Positions 7,453 through 15,860 are shown, numbered from the stretch's first letter. The stretch: DNA of 64,000 nucleotides from Terriglobia bacterium (GCA_021325235.1 JAJPHN010000008.1:1-64000); one strand, 5' to 3'. Notes: generated by a model not told the origin, from the sequence alone. Translations and numbers: made by a program.

Positions 7453-9303
7453 ATGCGCGGCAGGATGCGATCCTGCGTGCGGGTGGTGAACCGGCGCGTG
7501 GTCGCCCTGCTCTTTGTTCCGCTGCTGCACGCGGCAACGGTTCGGGTGGTTGATCCGCTTGGCGTTTCGGCTGAAAGACCGGCTGGATCGGCTGTCGTGA
7601 CACTCACGGTGCCGGCAGATCCGCCTCGGATTCGCTGCGACATTCTTATCATTGGCGGCAGCACCGGCGGGGTTGCAGCCGCGCTCGCCGCTGCTCGCGG
7701 CTCTCGGTCCGTCTGCCTGACAGAGGAAACTAACTGGGTTGGCGGCCAATTCACAGCGCAGGGAGTTTCGGCGCTCGATGAGAACCGGTATATCGAAACG
7801 ACCGGCGCGACTGCTTTGTACGCGGGATTCCGGCAGCGGGTGCGCGATTATTATCGAGCGCATTACCAGCTGAGTGCTCAGGCTCGGGCCGAGAAGCATC
7901 TGAACCCCGGCGCGTGCTGGGTGAGCGCGCTCTGCTTTGAAGCAAACGCCGGTCTGCAGGCGCTGGAACAGATGCTGGAGCCGTTGGAAAGAGCCGGCAC
8001 GCTTCACGTGTATCTGCGCACGAAGGCGGTTGCGGCAAAACGCACGGGACGGCACGTGGATTCCGTACTGACTTACAACTTTGAAACGCGGCAGTTCCGG
8101 CAATTCGAAGCGCGCTATGTTCTGGACGCGACCGATCTCGGCGAATTGTTGCCGCTGCTCGACCTCGATTTCACGCAGGGAGCCGAATCGCGCGCCCAGA
8201 CCGGGGAGCCGGACGCGCCTTTGGAAGCCAATAGGGCAGATATTCAGCGGATCACGTATCCGTTCGTGCTGAAGCGCGGGGGGAACGCAGCGCCGATCTC
8301 CAAACCCGCCGGCTACGAGCATTTCAAAGCCACTCAGCCTTACTCGCTCGTGATCGATTACGGGCACGGGAAGCGGCTTACTTATTCATTATTTGAAAAA
8401 GCACCGGGGACGCCCGGCTCTTTTTGGGAGTATCGCCGGTTGACGGCAAGCTTCAACTTCCAGCCAGGCGGAAGTCCGCCCGAGTTCTCTATGGTGAACT
8501 GGCCGGCCAATGACTATTGCGCTGCCGGACTGCTCTCGAGTGATCCGCTGGCGCAGGCGGAGGCGCTCCAGTCAGCCAAACGCGTATCGCTCGGATTTGC
8601 GTGGTGGCTGCAGCATGAGAGCGGCTACTCGGGGTTTGCGCTCGCTCGCGATGCACTCGGTTCGATGGACGGGCTGTCGCAATTTCCGTATATTCGCGAA
8701 TCGCGCCGCATTCACGCCCTCACCACGATTCGGGAACAACAGATCTCGGCTGCGGATCAGAAGGGTTCGCGCGCTGCCCGGTTTGCAGACTCGGTGGGGA
8801 TCGGGCTTTACCCGATCGACGTTCACACCTGCACGCGCACGAACATTGTGGCGGAAACGAAGCCGTTTCAGATTCCGCTGGGTGCGCTCATTCCGCGCGA
8901 TGTGGATAACCTGCTGGCGGCCTCGAAGAACATCGGCACTACGCATATCACGAACGGCGCGTACCGGCTTCATCCGGTGGAATGGGCGATCGGCGAAGCA
9001 GCCGGGACAGCCGCTCTCTTCGCAGTCGAGAGCGATGCTACTCCGGCCGAGATCGATCGCACGCCGTGTCTGCTGGAACAACTCCAGCGCAAACTGCTCG
9101 CCGGCGGCGCGCCGATCTACTGGTTCGACGATCTGTTGCGCTCGGATCGGGCGTTTGCCGCGGTTCAACTGGCTGCCACTCGTGGCGTGCTCAAAGCCGG
9201 GGGCATCGATCTGCATGCTCCGAACAGCTCGTCTGCGCGCGAGACCGCCAGAGCGTACTGGAATCGCGCAGGCGGCTGCGTTGCGCCGCATTTGCAAGAA
9301 TAA
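7453..9303 (+). CDS. Secreted FAD-dependent oxidoreductase
   Basis: The 616-residue protein starts two bases after the kgd stop. It has a positively charged start and a hydrophobic stretch (VVALLFVPLLHAATV, about 16-30), which looks like a signal peptide. The FAD-binding Rossmann motif follows as CDILIIGGSTGGVAAALAAAR (about 62-82), then a TNWVGGQFTAQG segment and conserved CFEANAGLQALEQML. The C-terminal part holds the second FAD-contact block (IPLGALIPRDVDNLLAASKNIGTTHITNGAYRLHPVEWAIGEAAG). This is the FAD_oxidored family often found secreted in Acidobacteriota, Planctomycetes and Bacteroidetes; substrates are unknown, and many members sit near sugar- or xanthan-degrading genes. An N-terminal 30-residue stretch (VRVVDPLGVSAERP) between signal and FAD domain is unassigned. 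The downstream SRPBCC gene begins four bases after the stop, so the two are probably co-transcribed. Confidence 0.85.
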   Translation: MRGRMRSCVRVVNRRVVALLFVPLLHAATVRVVDPLGVSAERPAGSAVVTLTVPADPPRIRCDILIIGGSTGGVAAALAAARGSRSVCLTEETNWVGGQFTAQGVSALDENRYIETTGATALYAGFRQRVRDYYRAHYQLSAQARAEKHLNPGACWVSALCFEANAGLQALEQMLEPLERAGTLHVYLRTKAVAAKRTGRHVDSVLTYNFETRQFRQFEARYVLDATDLGELLPLLDLDFTQGAESRAQTGEPDAPLEANRADIQRITYPFVLKRGGNAAPISKPAGYEHFKATQPYSLVIDYGHGKRLTYSLFEKAPGTPGSFWEYRRLTASFNFQPGGSPPEFSMVNWPANDYCAAGLLSSDPLAQAEALQSAKRVSLGFAWWLQHESGYSGFALARDALGSMDGLSQFPYIRESRRIHALTTIREQQISAADQKGSRAARFADSVGIGLYPIDVHTCTRTNIVAETKPFQIPLGALIPRDVDNLLAASKNIGTTHITNGAYRLHPVEWAIGEAAGTAALFAVESDATPAEIDRTPCLLEQLQRKLLAGGAPIYWFDDLLRSDRAFAAVQLAATRGVLKAGGIDLHAPNSSSARETARAYWNRAGGCVAPHLQE

Positions 9304-9307
9304 GCGC

Positions 9308-9763
9308 TTGCCCATTATCACTCTCGAGACTCGGATTGCAGCGCCGGTGGAGCGCTGCTTTGATCTGGCACGCGATATCGATCTGCACATGCAGTCGACC
9401 GCGCATACCGGCGAGGTTGCGGTGGGCGGTGTGACGACGGGTCTGATCGGGCCGGGAGAACAAGTGACCTGGGAAGCAAGGCACTTCGGCGTACGACAGA
9501 GACTGACGAGCCGCATCACCGCGTACCGGCGGCCCTTTCACTTCCGGGACTCGCAGGTTCACGGCGCCTTTCGGCGTTTCGATCATGATCACTTTTTCGA
9601 AGAGAGAGACGGAGCGACGCTCATGGGCGATGTTTTCGATTACGAAGCGCCGCTCGGATTTCTGGGCCGGATAGCGGACCGCGTCTTTCTGAAGCGGTAC
9701 ATGACCGCTCTGCTCGAGAGACGGAACCGGCTGATCAAGGAGGTAGCAGAGCGTGCCGGGTAG
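9308..9763 (+). CDS. SRPBCC-family (polyketide cyclase/dehydrase-like) protein
   Basis: This small protein of about 151 residues is read from a TTG at 9308, four bases after the FAD oxidoreductase stop. The TTG gives MPIITLETRIAAPVERCFDLARDID, a textbook start for the START/SRPBCC helix-grip fold, which makes this start convincing although no strong ribosome-binding site is seen. The middle (GPGEQVTWEARHFGVRQRLTSRITAYRRPFHFRDSQ) and the end (MGDVFDYEAPLGFLGRIADRVFLKRYMTALLERRN) match the common bacterial cell-division-inhibitor-like or ligand-binding SRPBCC subgroup. These proteins bind hydrophobic ligands in a central cavity; a specific function cannot be assigned. It is convergent with the RodZ-like gene. 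Confidence 0.85.
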   Translation: MPIITLETRIAAPVERCFDLARDIDLHMQSTAHTGEVAVGGVTTGLIGPGEQVTWEARHFGVRQRLTSRITAYRRPFHFRDSQVHGAFRRFDHDHFFEERDGATLMGDVFDYEAPLGFLGRIADRVFLKRYMTALLERRNRLIKEVAERAG

Positions 9764-9772
9764 GCTCGGCTC

Positions 9773-10660
9773 CTAAAAAGCCGCTCCGGTTTCGGGCTCC
9801 AGCGATATGTTGCGTTGAAACGAGACCGTCTGGTCGAAGCGCAGCAGCGAAATGCGCGGGGAACTGTCGAGCACTTCGTAATCGTCGCGCGTGAAGACCA
9901 CGGTGCGCACCTGGCCGCGCGAACCGAGCGTGCCGATCGGTTTGCCATTGAAGACCGCCTCGAGCGCACCGGCGTTACCGGTACGAATGCGAGCTGTCTG
10001 GTGTCCTTCGAGCACCTTGGTTTCGGCGCGCTCCAGGATGCCGCGGAACGATACTCTGCCATCCGTTACGATGGACAACCAGGCCGGCTCGGTGGCTGAG
10101 AGCTGGAGCGTAAAGCCCTCCGGATTGGCAGAGGGTTGCTGGGCTGGAGCGGGCGCGGTTCCGTTGACAGCGGCTGTCGGTGTCGAGGCAGGCGCCGGGG
10201 CGGGAGGCTGGGTGCGCACCGAGGGGGCTGAATCACCCAGGAGCGCGGGCAGATGGAGCTTCTGCTGTTGCCAGAGGGCATAGAGACCCGAGCACGCCAC
10301 CATCGCCACGGCGAACGAGGCCACCGGCTTCAGCCAGCGCGATCGCTTACGGTTGTGTCCAATACGGAGCGCCGGCACGCTGGCCGTGAAAGTCGCGCGC
10401 GGCTCTTCGCCCGGCATGCGCGGCTGCGGAATTTCGCTGGTATCGATCGATTCGCTCAGCTCGCGAAAATCGAGATTCAGATATTCGGCGACCTGGCGCA
10501 CGAAACTTCTATAGAGAAACGCCGAACTGATGCGGCTGACATCATCGGCTTCAATCGCCTCCAGAGTCTTTAGACTGATGCGCGTGCTCGAATGAACCTG
10601 TTCGAGCGTGCAACCCTGCGCGAGCCGCGCAGCACGGAGTTTCTGTCCGACGGACTGCAT
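9773..10660 (-). CDS. RodZ-like helix-turn-helix membrane protein
   Basis: The 295-residue protein shows the RodZ plan. A cytoplasmic Xre-type helix-turn-helix (1-70: MQSVGQKLRAARLAQGCTLEQ, SLKTLEAIEADD) comes first, then a basic segment NRKRSRWLKP. A single membrane span follows (about 111-130, SFAVAMVACSGLYALW), then a Pro/Ala linker (about 143-180). A periplasmic beta domain of the DUF4115 type closes it (PEGFTLQLSATEPAWLSIVTDGR to VFTRDDYEVL). RodZ links MreB to the cell-wall elongation machinery; many Acidobacteriota have several divergent paralogues, so a morphogenesis role is likely but not certain. The tail after about 265 (DSSPRISLLRFDQTVSFQRN) is an extra strand-rich segment. It is divergent from the M28 peptidase gene. 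Confidence 0.85.
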   Translation of the reverse strand: MQSVGQKLRAARLAQGCTLEQVHSSTRISLKTLEAIEADDVSRISSAFLYRSFVRQVAEYLNLDFRELSESIDTSEIPQPRMPGEEPRATFTASVPALRIGHNRKRSRWLKPVASFAVAMVACSGLYALWQQQKLHLPALLGDSAPSVRTQPPAPAPASTPTAAVNGTAPAPAQQPSANPEGFTLQLSATEPAWLSIVTDGRVSFRGILERAETKVLEGHQTARIRTGNAGALEAVFNGKPIGTLGSRGQVRTVVFTRDDYEVLDSSPRISLLRFDQTVSFQRNISLEPETGAAF

Positions 10661-10774
10661 ATGGTACCTGGGCAGCGGCTTTGCTGTGTACGGCTATAAT
10701 ACAACAGTCCCCCGCCCGTATCTTATAGGTGCGGAATAAGCTGTGTGATTCGCACCCGGGCCGCAAATTTCTTC

Positions 10775-11662
10775 ATGCATTACTTTCGGTTTGTCGGGAT
10801 CCTGACTGTGTGTGCCCTGCTTTTGGGCGCTGCACCTTCTAAAACCGGTTTTCAGGGTACGGCCGCACTCGCGTACACCCGCCGCGCGGTTTCGTTTGGC
10901 GAGCGACCGTCCGGTTCCGACGCTCTCAAACACACTCGCGACTGGATCGTTGGCGAGTTGAAACCGCTGGGCGGGCAGCTGCAGCTCGACTCGTTTACCG
11001 GACAGACACCGGCGGGTCCGGTGGCGATGGCTAACATCCTGCTGACGTTCCCCGGCTCATCCGGCAAGCGCATCGTCGTCAGCGGGCACTACGACACCAA
11101 GCGCATTCCACTGGTACATTTCATCGGTGCAAATGACGCGGGCTCCTCGACCGGGTTTCTGATCGAATTTGCCCGCGTGGCCGCGCAGATGAAGCACGCC
11201 GACGACATCGTGATCGTGTTCTTCGATGGGGAAGAAGCGGTCGGGCAATGGACCGATACCGACAGCCGCTACGGAAGCCGTCACCTGGCGGAAAAATGGC
11301 TGGCCGACGGTACGCTTTCCAAGATCAAGGCGCTGATCAATGTGGACATGATCGGCGACAAAGCGCTCGATCTTTCCAATGACGCAAATTCTTCGGAAAG
11401 CCTGCGGGCCGAGGTTGCGAAGATTGCCGCGCGTCTTGGCGATTCGAAGTATTTTCGCAGCGACGAGGGCGCGATCGACGACGATCACAAGCCGTTTGCG
11501 GATGCGGGTGTAAATGTCATCGATATCATCGACCTGGATTACGGCCCGAACGGCTCCTACTGGCACACTGCCGAGGACACCATGGACAAACTGAGCGCGC
11601 ACAGTTTGCAGGTGGTTGGCGATATTGTGGTGGCGCTCGTCGAAGAGTTATCGGCGCGCTAA
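10775..11662 (+). CDS. Secreted M28-family zinc peptidase / glutaminyl cyclase-like
   Basis: The start is the ATG at 10775; a GTG ten codons upstream (10745) is possible, but the ATG puts the signal peptide (YFRFVGILTVCALLLGAA) directly at the N-terminus. The domain is a co-catalytic zinc aminopeptidase fold: SGHYDTK supplies His/Asp, GANDAGSSTG the bridging Asp, FFDGEEA the Glu pair, NVDMIGD the next acid, and YWHTAEDTMDKLS the last His. The KRIPLVHFIGANDAG spacing and overall length of about 295 residues resemble the glutaminyl-peptide cyclotransferase-like branch of M28 more than broad aminopeptidases. Either N-terminal pyroglutamate formation or aminopeptidase activity outside the cytoplasm is plausible. 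It overlaps the convergent thioredoxin-fusion gene by 15 bases. Confidence 0.88.
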   Translation: MHYFRFVGILTVCALLLGAAPSKTGFQGTAALAYTRRAVSFGERPSGSDALKHTRDWIVGELKPLGGQLQLDSFTGQTPAGPVAMANILLTFPGSSGKRIVVSGHYDTKRIPLVHFIGANDAGSSTGFLIEFARVAAQMKHADDIVIVFFDGEEAVGQWTDTDSRYGSRHLAEKWLADGTLSKIKALINVDMIGDKALDLSNDANSSESLRAEVAKIAARLGDSKYFRSDEGAIDDDHKPFADAGVNVIDIIDLDYGPNGSYWHTAEDTMDKLSAHSLQVVGDIVVALVEELSAR

Positions 11663-12523
11663 CTTTGCGCCCGGCTTCAGCTCGGCATCGAAAACCGGCT
11701 TCAGCGAACTCAGCAGGATGGGGCCGTTATAGCGCTGGCCATTGATGAACAGCGTGGGCGTTCCTTCCACGCCCGCTTTATCGCCGTCCTGCACATCGCG
11801 CATGATTTCCTCGCGGACGTCGGTCGAGCCCAGATCCGTTTCGAAGCGCTTCATATCGAGGCCGTTCTGACGAGCGAGCTCGAAGATCTTGTCGCGCGAC
11901 AACTGGTCGTGCGCAGCGAACAGCGCGTCGTGCATCTGCCAGAACTTGCCCTGTTTCTGAGCAGCCAGTGCAGCCGCGGCAGCCAGCGCGGCCTGGGGAT
12001 GAAACTCGAGCGGATACTGCTTGAAGATTAGCTTGACCTGCGCCGGATAGGCCTTCAAGAGCGCGTGGATTTCGGGAATCGCCGCCGCGCAATAGGGACA
12101 CTGGAAATCGGAAAACTCGACGACGGTGATGGGCGCGTTCGCCGGACCGAGCGAAGGCGATCCGCCTACCGGAATATCGATCGGGTCATCGAGCAGCTTG
12201 CGTTCGGTACCCCAGCGCGAGGTGATCGCGGCCTGCTGTGCTTCGTCGGCGTTCTTGCCCTGTGAGACTGCATCGACTACGGCTTTGGCCATGCCGGTGC
12301 TGTAGGAGCATTGCGGATCCTCCACGCGGCATTGGGCCAGCTTCCTGCCGCAGCCACAGGAGCAGTTCTGGGCTCGCAAGACTTTGAGAGCCGTGGCGCG
12401 CTGCGCGGCTGTCAGGTGGCTGAAGTCGACGCCGGGAAGGGATGTGGCGGTTTTCCAGTCCTGCGCGCACACTAAACCCGCGCTCAAGAGCATCATCAGC
12501 GCAAGGCCGTGCCGGAACTTCAT
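11648..12523 (-). CDS. Secreted CcmH-like / DsbA-type thioredoxin fusion
   Basis: The start is set at 12523 (MKFRHGLALMMLLSAGLVCAQ), because this gives a clean signal peptide; the frame runs further upstream without one. The mature protein has two parts. Residues about 30-110 form a Cys-rich helical segment (LRAQNCSCGCGRKLAQCRV, PQCSY, VVDAVSQGKNADE, ITSRWG) with the layout of CcmH-type redox domains (C-x-C, then a GKxxDE helix and R-W/Y-G). Residues about 120-290 form a DsbA/Thioredoxin_4 domain with the redox motif FQCPYC, the KQYPLEFHPQA segment and the cis-proline loop GVEGTPTLFING. It probably transfers or isomerises disulphides in the periplasm; the fused Cys-rich part could be its redox partner or a haem/apocytochrome-handling module. 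It is divergent from the dehydrogenase gene, with only 18 bases between start codons. Confidence 0.85.
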   Translation of the reverse strand: MKFRHGLALMMLLSAGLVCAQDWKTATSLPGVDFSHLTAAQRATALKVLRAQNCSCGCGRKLAQCRVEDPQCSYSTGMAKAVVDAVSQGKNADEAQQAAITSRWGTERKLLDDPIDIPVGGSPSLGPANAPITVVEFSDFQCPYCAAAIPEIHALLKAYPAQVKLIFKQYPLEFHPQAALAAAAALAAQKQGKFWQMHDALFAAHDQLSRDKIFELARQNGLDMKRFETDLGSTDVREEIMRDVQDGDKAGVEGTPTLFINGQRYNGPILLSSLKPVFDAELKPGAKLARR

Positions 12524-12526
12524 ATA

Positions 12527-12537
12527 CCTATGATAGG
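12527..12537. promoter_or_regulatory. Palindrome giving both divergent genes a ribosome-binding site
   Basis: CCTATGATAGG is an 11-base perfect palindrome around a central G, in the 18-base gap between two divergent start codons (12523 leftward, 12542 rightward). Read on either strand it supplies ATAGG a few bases before ATG. It may double as an operator. The promoters of both genes must lie inside the neighbouring coding sequences. Confidence 0.45.
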
Positions 12538-12541
12538 GGTT

Positions 12542-13432
12542 ATGAAGATCGGCTTTATCGGCCTGGGCCGCATGGGAACGGGCATGGCAAAGAACCTGCT
12601 GGCCGCGGGCCACACGCTCTTTCTGTACAACCGCACGCGCGAGAAAGCCGAAGCCCTTGCCTCACCTGCCGCGCGCGTGGTGAGCTCTCCGGCCGAGGCT
12701 GCCCGCGAAGCCGACGCCGTTTTTACCATGCTCGCCGATGACCACGCAGTGGCTGAAGTCACGTTCGCGGACGGTCTGATTGAGGCACTGCCCAGAAACG
12801 CGATTCACCTATCTTCGAGCACGATCAGCACCGCGCTTTCCCGACGGCTCGCCGAGGAACACGGCGCGCGTGGACGGACTTTTGTCGCGGCTCCGGTCTT
12901 TGGCCGGCCCGAAGCGGCTGCAGCGAAGAAATTGCTGGTGGTGCTCGCGGGCGATCCTTCTGCGATTGAGCGTTGCCGGCCGCTGGCCGATGCGATCGGG
13001 CGGCAGACCTTCGTTGCCGGATTCGAGCCATGGCAGGCGAATGCGCTCAAACTTGGCGGCAATTTCATGATCGCGAGCATGCTCGAGGCTTTCAGTGAGG
13101 CTTTCGCGTTGATGCGCCGCTCGAATATTGCCGAGCAGCAGTTTCTGGATGTGATGAGCGAGCTCTTCGGCTCGCCGGTGTATAAGAATTACGGTTCCAC
13201 GATTGTGGAGCGCCGCTTTGATCCCGCCGGATTCGCGCTGAAGCTTGGATACAAGGATGTGCGTCTGGCGCTCGAAGCTGCGGCGGAGACGAGCACACCG
13301 ATGCCCTTTGCCGGAGTGCTGCGCGATCAGCTTCTGAACGCGCTGGCACACGGACAGCAGGATCTGGACTGGTCGAGCATCGCCCTGGCCGCGGCTCGCA
13401 ATGCGGGGCTCTCCGATGCGAAACAGACTTAG
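12542..13432 (+). CDS. 3-hydroxyisobutyrate dehydrogenase-family NAD(P)-dependent oxidoreductase
   Basis: The start is the ATG at 12542, preceded by ATAGGGG; this places the dinucleotide motif GFIGLGRMG at residues 4-12, as usual in the family. The N-terminal Rossmann domain (1-160) has LYNRTREKAEAL, where Asn-Arg-Thr after the second strand suggests NADP preference. The substrate loop reads LSSSTIS, in place of the usual D-x-S-T-I/S-P. The C-terminal helical domain has the catalytic lysine in KLGGNFM and the GYKDVRLALEAA helix. Members reduce or oxidise short beta-hydroxy acids or succinic semialdehyde/glyoxylate (GarR, GLYR, MmsB); the exact substrate is not predictable here. Its stop codon overlaps that of the convergent lipoprotein gene by four bases. 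Confidence 0.9.
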   Translation: MKIGFIGLGRMGTGMAKNLLAAGHTLFLYNRTREKAEALASPAARVVSSPAEAAREADAVFTMLADDHAVAEVTFADGLIEALPRNAIHLSSSTISTALSRRLAEEHGARGRTFVAAPVFGRPEAAAAKKLLVVLAGDPSAIERCRPLADAIGRQTFVAGFEPWQANALKLGGNFMIASMLEAFSEAFALMRRSNIAEQQFLDVMSELFGSPVYKNYGSTIVERRFDPAGFALKLGYKDVRLALEAAAETSTPMPFAGVLRDQLLNALAHGQQDLDWSSIALAAARNAGLSDAKQT

Positions 13433-13767
13433 CTCGTGAAACGCGAAATGACCCAGTGACCCTGGCCGGGATCCCATTCAAACGATACGCTGGCATCGAA
13501 TTCTCTGGGCGCGGGCTGTCCGCCGCACTGGATGATATGCGTCAGATCGATCGAGGTCGGGTGGGCGCTCTGGTCGGGTAGCTGGAGCTGGTAATCGCAG
13601 GCCGGGTTCTGCTTTCTTACGACTTTGAGCCAGTTCTGCGCCCGCGTGCTGAACTGCAACAGCTGGCCCGCCTGCTGCGGATCGAGTGGAGGCACCGTGT
13701 TCTTCGGCGCGGGCGTTCCGCAAGAGATTGCCAGCAGCAGGGATCCGATTACCGATAGTTTCTTCAT
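13429..13767 (-). CDS. Small putative lipoprotein, unknown function
   Basis: The 112-residue protein has a short signal sequence ending in a lipobox (SLLLAISC, Cys at about 16), so it is probably lipid-anchored. The mature part contains two further cysteines (PACDY and IIQCGG) that could form a disulphide, and a WDPGQGHWVISRF end reminiscent of small beta-sheet domains. I recognise no family. It lies 26 bases downstream of the radical SAM gene on the same strand and may be its operon partner. The DNA just upstream of it is short and holds no obvious promoter. Confidence 0.7.
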   Translation of the reverse strand: MKKLSVIGSLLLAISCGTPAPKNTVPPLDPQQAGQLLQFSTRAQNWLKVVRKQNPACDYQLQLPDQSAHPTSIDLTHIIQCGGQPAPREFDASVSFEWDPGQGHWVISRFTS

Positions 13768-13793
13768 CTTGAGATATCGTAATATCCCGCCCG

Positions 13794-14918
13794 CTAGCGT
13801 TTCGCCCCTTGCCGGATGCCGAACAGCCGCAGCGCAATTGCTCCAAAGAAATCACGCATCCGCGAATCACGTAAGAACATGGCCTCGAGCAGCTTTATCG
13901 ACGAAGGCGTCTGCCATTCCGGATCTCGCTGCTTGCGCCGCGCAACGATCCCGCTCAGTGTTTCGCGCGGGCGCGTCCGGAATTCATCGAGCATCGCTGT
14001 CTGGTGCACGCAGGAAATCGTGCAGAACGGCGCGCAGCCTTTTGTTTTTGCACCCTCACGGCGCAGATCGTCGGGCGTGTATTGTGCGAGCGGGATTCCC
14101 GGTGTTCCGCGCTGCTGGGAGCAGTAATGCACCAGCCCCTCTTCGCAGATGTAGAGAAATCTTCCGCCGGCGGGACAGTGCCAGGGATTCGGCAAGCCGC
14201 GAATCGTGTTCTGCTGGAAGGCGTCCAGGTGCGCGAAGGAAAACAGTCCGGTACCGAGGCCCAGAATCCGGTCGTAGGCGCTGCGCTGCCGTCGATTCAG
14301 GGCCGCGAGCTGTCCTTCGCCGTCGTGCAGAATGCCGACCGTGCTGTTGAAGCCGAGTTCGCGCGCGCGGGCGGCAATGGTGTACGCGTCTTCCGGTTGT
14401 GCAATCGCGCTGCCCAGCACCGAGTTGATGGTCACATCGAATTCGGCGTATTGAGCGAGCCACTCAAGCTTGCGGTCGAGCACCTTCAGGCTCTTTTTCG
14501 AGACGTCGTCAGGCTGAACGTTATCGATGCTGATCTGCAGGTAATCGAGCCCGGCTCTATTCAGCCGCTTGATGCGCTCCGGCACGAGAAAATAGCCGTT
14601 GGTGATCAAGGTAGCGATGGCACCGCGTTCGCGCACGCGCTGTATCAACAAATCCAAATCGGGATGCAGTGTCGGTTCGCCGCCGCTGAAGGTGATGATG
14701 CTGGTGCCCAGCGCGCCGAGCTTATCGATGCGGCGAAGCATCTCTTCAGCCGGAACCGGAGCCGAGTGCCGGTCGTACTCGTTGCAGTAAGTACAGGAAA
14801 GATTGCAGCGCCGGATGGGGATGATCTGCGCCAGGATCGGATGATGCGGAGAGGCCATCGCGCGCGCAAACATGCGTGCCTCGCGCCAGCGCCGGTGCAT
14901 CTTCCGAATACCGCGCAT
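13794..14918 (-). CDS. Radical SAM protein with C-terminal cysteine cluster
   Basis: I choose the ATG at 14918 (MRGIRKMHRRW); an upstream start at 15011 would overlap the SDR gene. The [4Fe-4S]-SAM motif is RRCNLSCTYCNEYD (C-x3-C-x2-C), followed by the FSGGEPTLHPDL glycine motif and the usual TIM-barrel strands (TNGYFLV, LQISIDN). The C-terminal part has further cysteines (WHCPAGGRFLYICEEG, VHYCSQQRG, GCAPFCTISCVHQ), arranged like a SPASM/Twitch extension that binds auxiliary clusters. The protein is about 374 residues. Members of this group modify peptides, lipids or small molecules; related single genes in Acidobacteriota resemble HpnH-like and Fe-S oxidoreductase families, but no specific substrate is evident. 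The gene lies between the SDR and the lipoprotein on the same strand. Confidence 0.85.
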   Translation of the reverse strand: MRGIRKMHRRWREARMFARAMASPHHPILAQIIPIRRCNLSCTYCNEYDRHSAPVPAEEMLRRIDKLGALGTSIITFSGGEPTLHPDLDLLIQRVRERGAIATLITNGYFLVPERIKRLNRAGLDYLQISIDNVQPDDVSKKSLKVLDRKLEWLAQYAEFDVTINSVLGSAIAQPEDAYTIAARARELGFNSTVGILHDGEGQLAALNRRQRSAYDRILGLGTGLFSFAHLDAFQQNTIRGLPNPWHCPAGGRFLYICEEGLVHYCSQQRGTPGIPLAQYTPDDLRREGAKTKGCAPFCTISCVHQTAMLDEFRTRPRETLSGIVARRKQRDPEWQTPSSIKLLEAMFLRDSRMRDFFGAIALRLFGIRQGAKR

Positions 14919-14961
14919 TCGCCTACTTGGACGATAGCAAGTCCGACGACCAGCGAGGCGC

Positions 14962-15717
14962 TCAGTGCTCGCCGGCCATGCGGTCGTTAAACTGCGCGGT
15001 GAACTCGGCATCCCTGGGACCTGCGCCGTTGCGCAGAAAGGCGACCGGCTGGGTCAGCACTTCATCGGCATCGGTTCCAAGCACACGCATCGTTTCCTCG
15101 ATGAAATCCTTCAGCGGCATTGCGCGCGGGTCTTTGGCCTGCTCGGGTCCCATCAGTTCCGTCTGCACATAGGGCGGCGCGATCTCGAGCACGCGCACGC
15201 GGGTATCGCGCAACAAATACCGCAGTGAGAGTGTGTACGAGTGCAGCGCCGCTTTGGTTGCGCAATAGGTTGCGGTAATTGCCAGGGGCACGAATGCGAG
15301 CCCCGAGGTCACGTTGATGACGCTTGCATCCGGCTGCTGCTTCAGATGTTCGATGAGCGCCGATGTCATCCGAATCGGACCCAGTAGATTCGTGGTGACA
15401 ATGGACGAGACCTGTGCGTCGTCGACGGTTTTCTGCACGTGGTCCGGGCTCATGATTCCGGCGTTGTTTATGAGCACATTCAGCGCCGGAAACTCGGCTA
15501 TGAGTTTCTTCGCCGCCTGCTCGATGCTCTTTGGATCCGTGATGTCGAGTTCCAGTGCTTTCATGCCCGGATTGGCCGCGGTCACAGCCGCCAGTGCAGC
15601 CTGCCGCCTGCCGGAGATGATGACCTGATTACCCGAACGATGCAGCGCTTCCGCCAGTCCGCGGCCGATGCCGGAACCGCCGCCGGTGATGAAAATCGTG
15701 TTCCCTTTGAGTTTCAT
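14962..15717 (-). CDS. SDR-family oxidoreductase (DltE-like)
   Basis: The 251-residue protein is a classical short-chain dehydrogenase. It has TGGGSGIG (11-18) for the dinucleotide, ISGRRQAAL after the second strand (Arg-Arg suggests NADPH), LDITDP, NNAGIM, a serine in NVTSG and Y-x3-K in YCATK. The pattern, including PPYVQTELMGPEQAKDPRAMPLKDFIEETM, matches the DltE/YqjQ-like subgroup of uncharacterised bacterial SDRs, many of which are controlled by a neighbouring HxlR- or TetR-type regulator. The divergent HxlR gene 162 bases away fits that. It is probably the first gene of a leftward unit with the radical SAM gene. Confidence 0.9.
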   Translation of the reverse strand: MKLKGNTIFITGGGSGIGRGLAEALHRSGNQVIISGRRQAALAAVTAANPGMKALELDITDPKSIEQAAKKLIAEFPALNVLINNAGIMSPDHVQKTVDDAQVSSIVTTNLLGPIRMTSALIEHLKQQPDASVINVTSGLAFVPLAITATYCATKAALHSYTLSLRYLLRDTRVRVLEIAPPYVQTELMGPEQAKDPRAMPLKDFIEETMRVLGTDADEVLTQPVAFLRNGAGPRDAEFTAQFNDRMAGEH

Positions 15718-15850
15718 GATTCTGTCTCTTTCCGCCAGCGCGGGATGCTCTCAGGCTCCGTCCTCAGCCGGCCACAATACGAATTGTAGCCAGGTTACTC
15801 TCTTTTGGATAGTAGGCACCTGAAAGTGCTATAGTTACCTCGCAGAGAGT

Positions 15851-15860
15851 GTTTGCAAAC
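15851..15860. promoter_or_regulatory. Palindrome in the SDR/HxlR intergenic region, candidate operator
   Basis: GTTTGCAAAC is a perfect 10-base palindrome, 20 bases before the HxlR start codon. A TATAGT at 15830-15835 could be a -10 element for the rightward gene, which would place the palindrome just after the transcription start. HxlR-family proteins bind short palindromes near their own promoters; the match to this regulator is inferred from position. Confidence 0.45.

Noticed and set aside
8510-9307. N-terminal part of a long open frame that ends as the SRPBCC gene
   Set aside because: The first 266 codons overlap the FAD oxidoreductase in another frame and are Arg-rich noise; the real gene starts at the TTG at 9308.
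10690-10700. TATAAT near 10695 as a promoter of the M28 peptidase gene
   Set aside because: No -35 box at a sensible distance on the rightward strand; kept out of the feature list.
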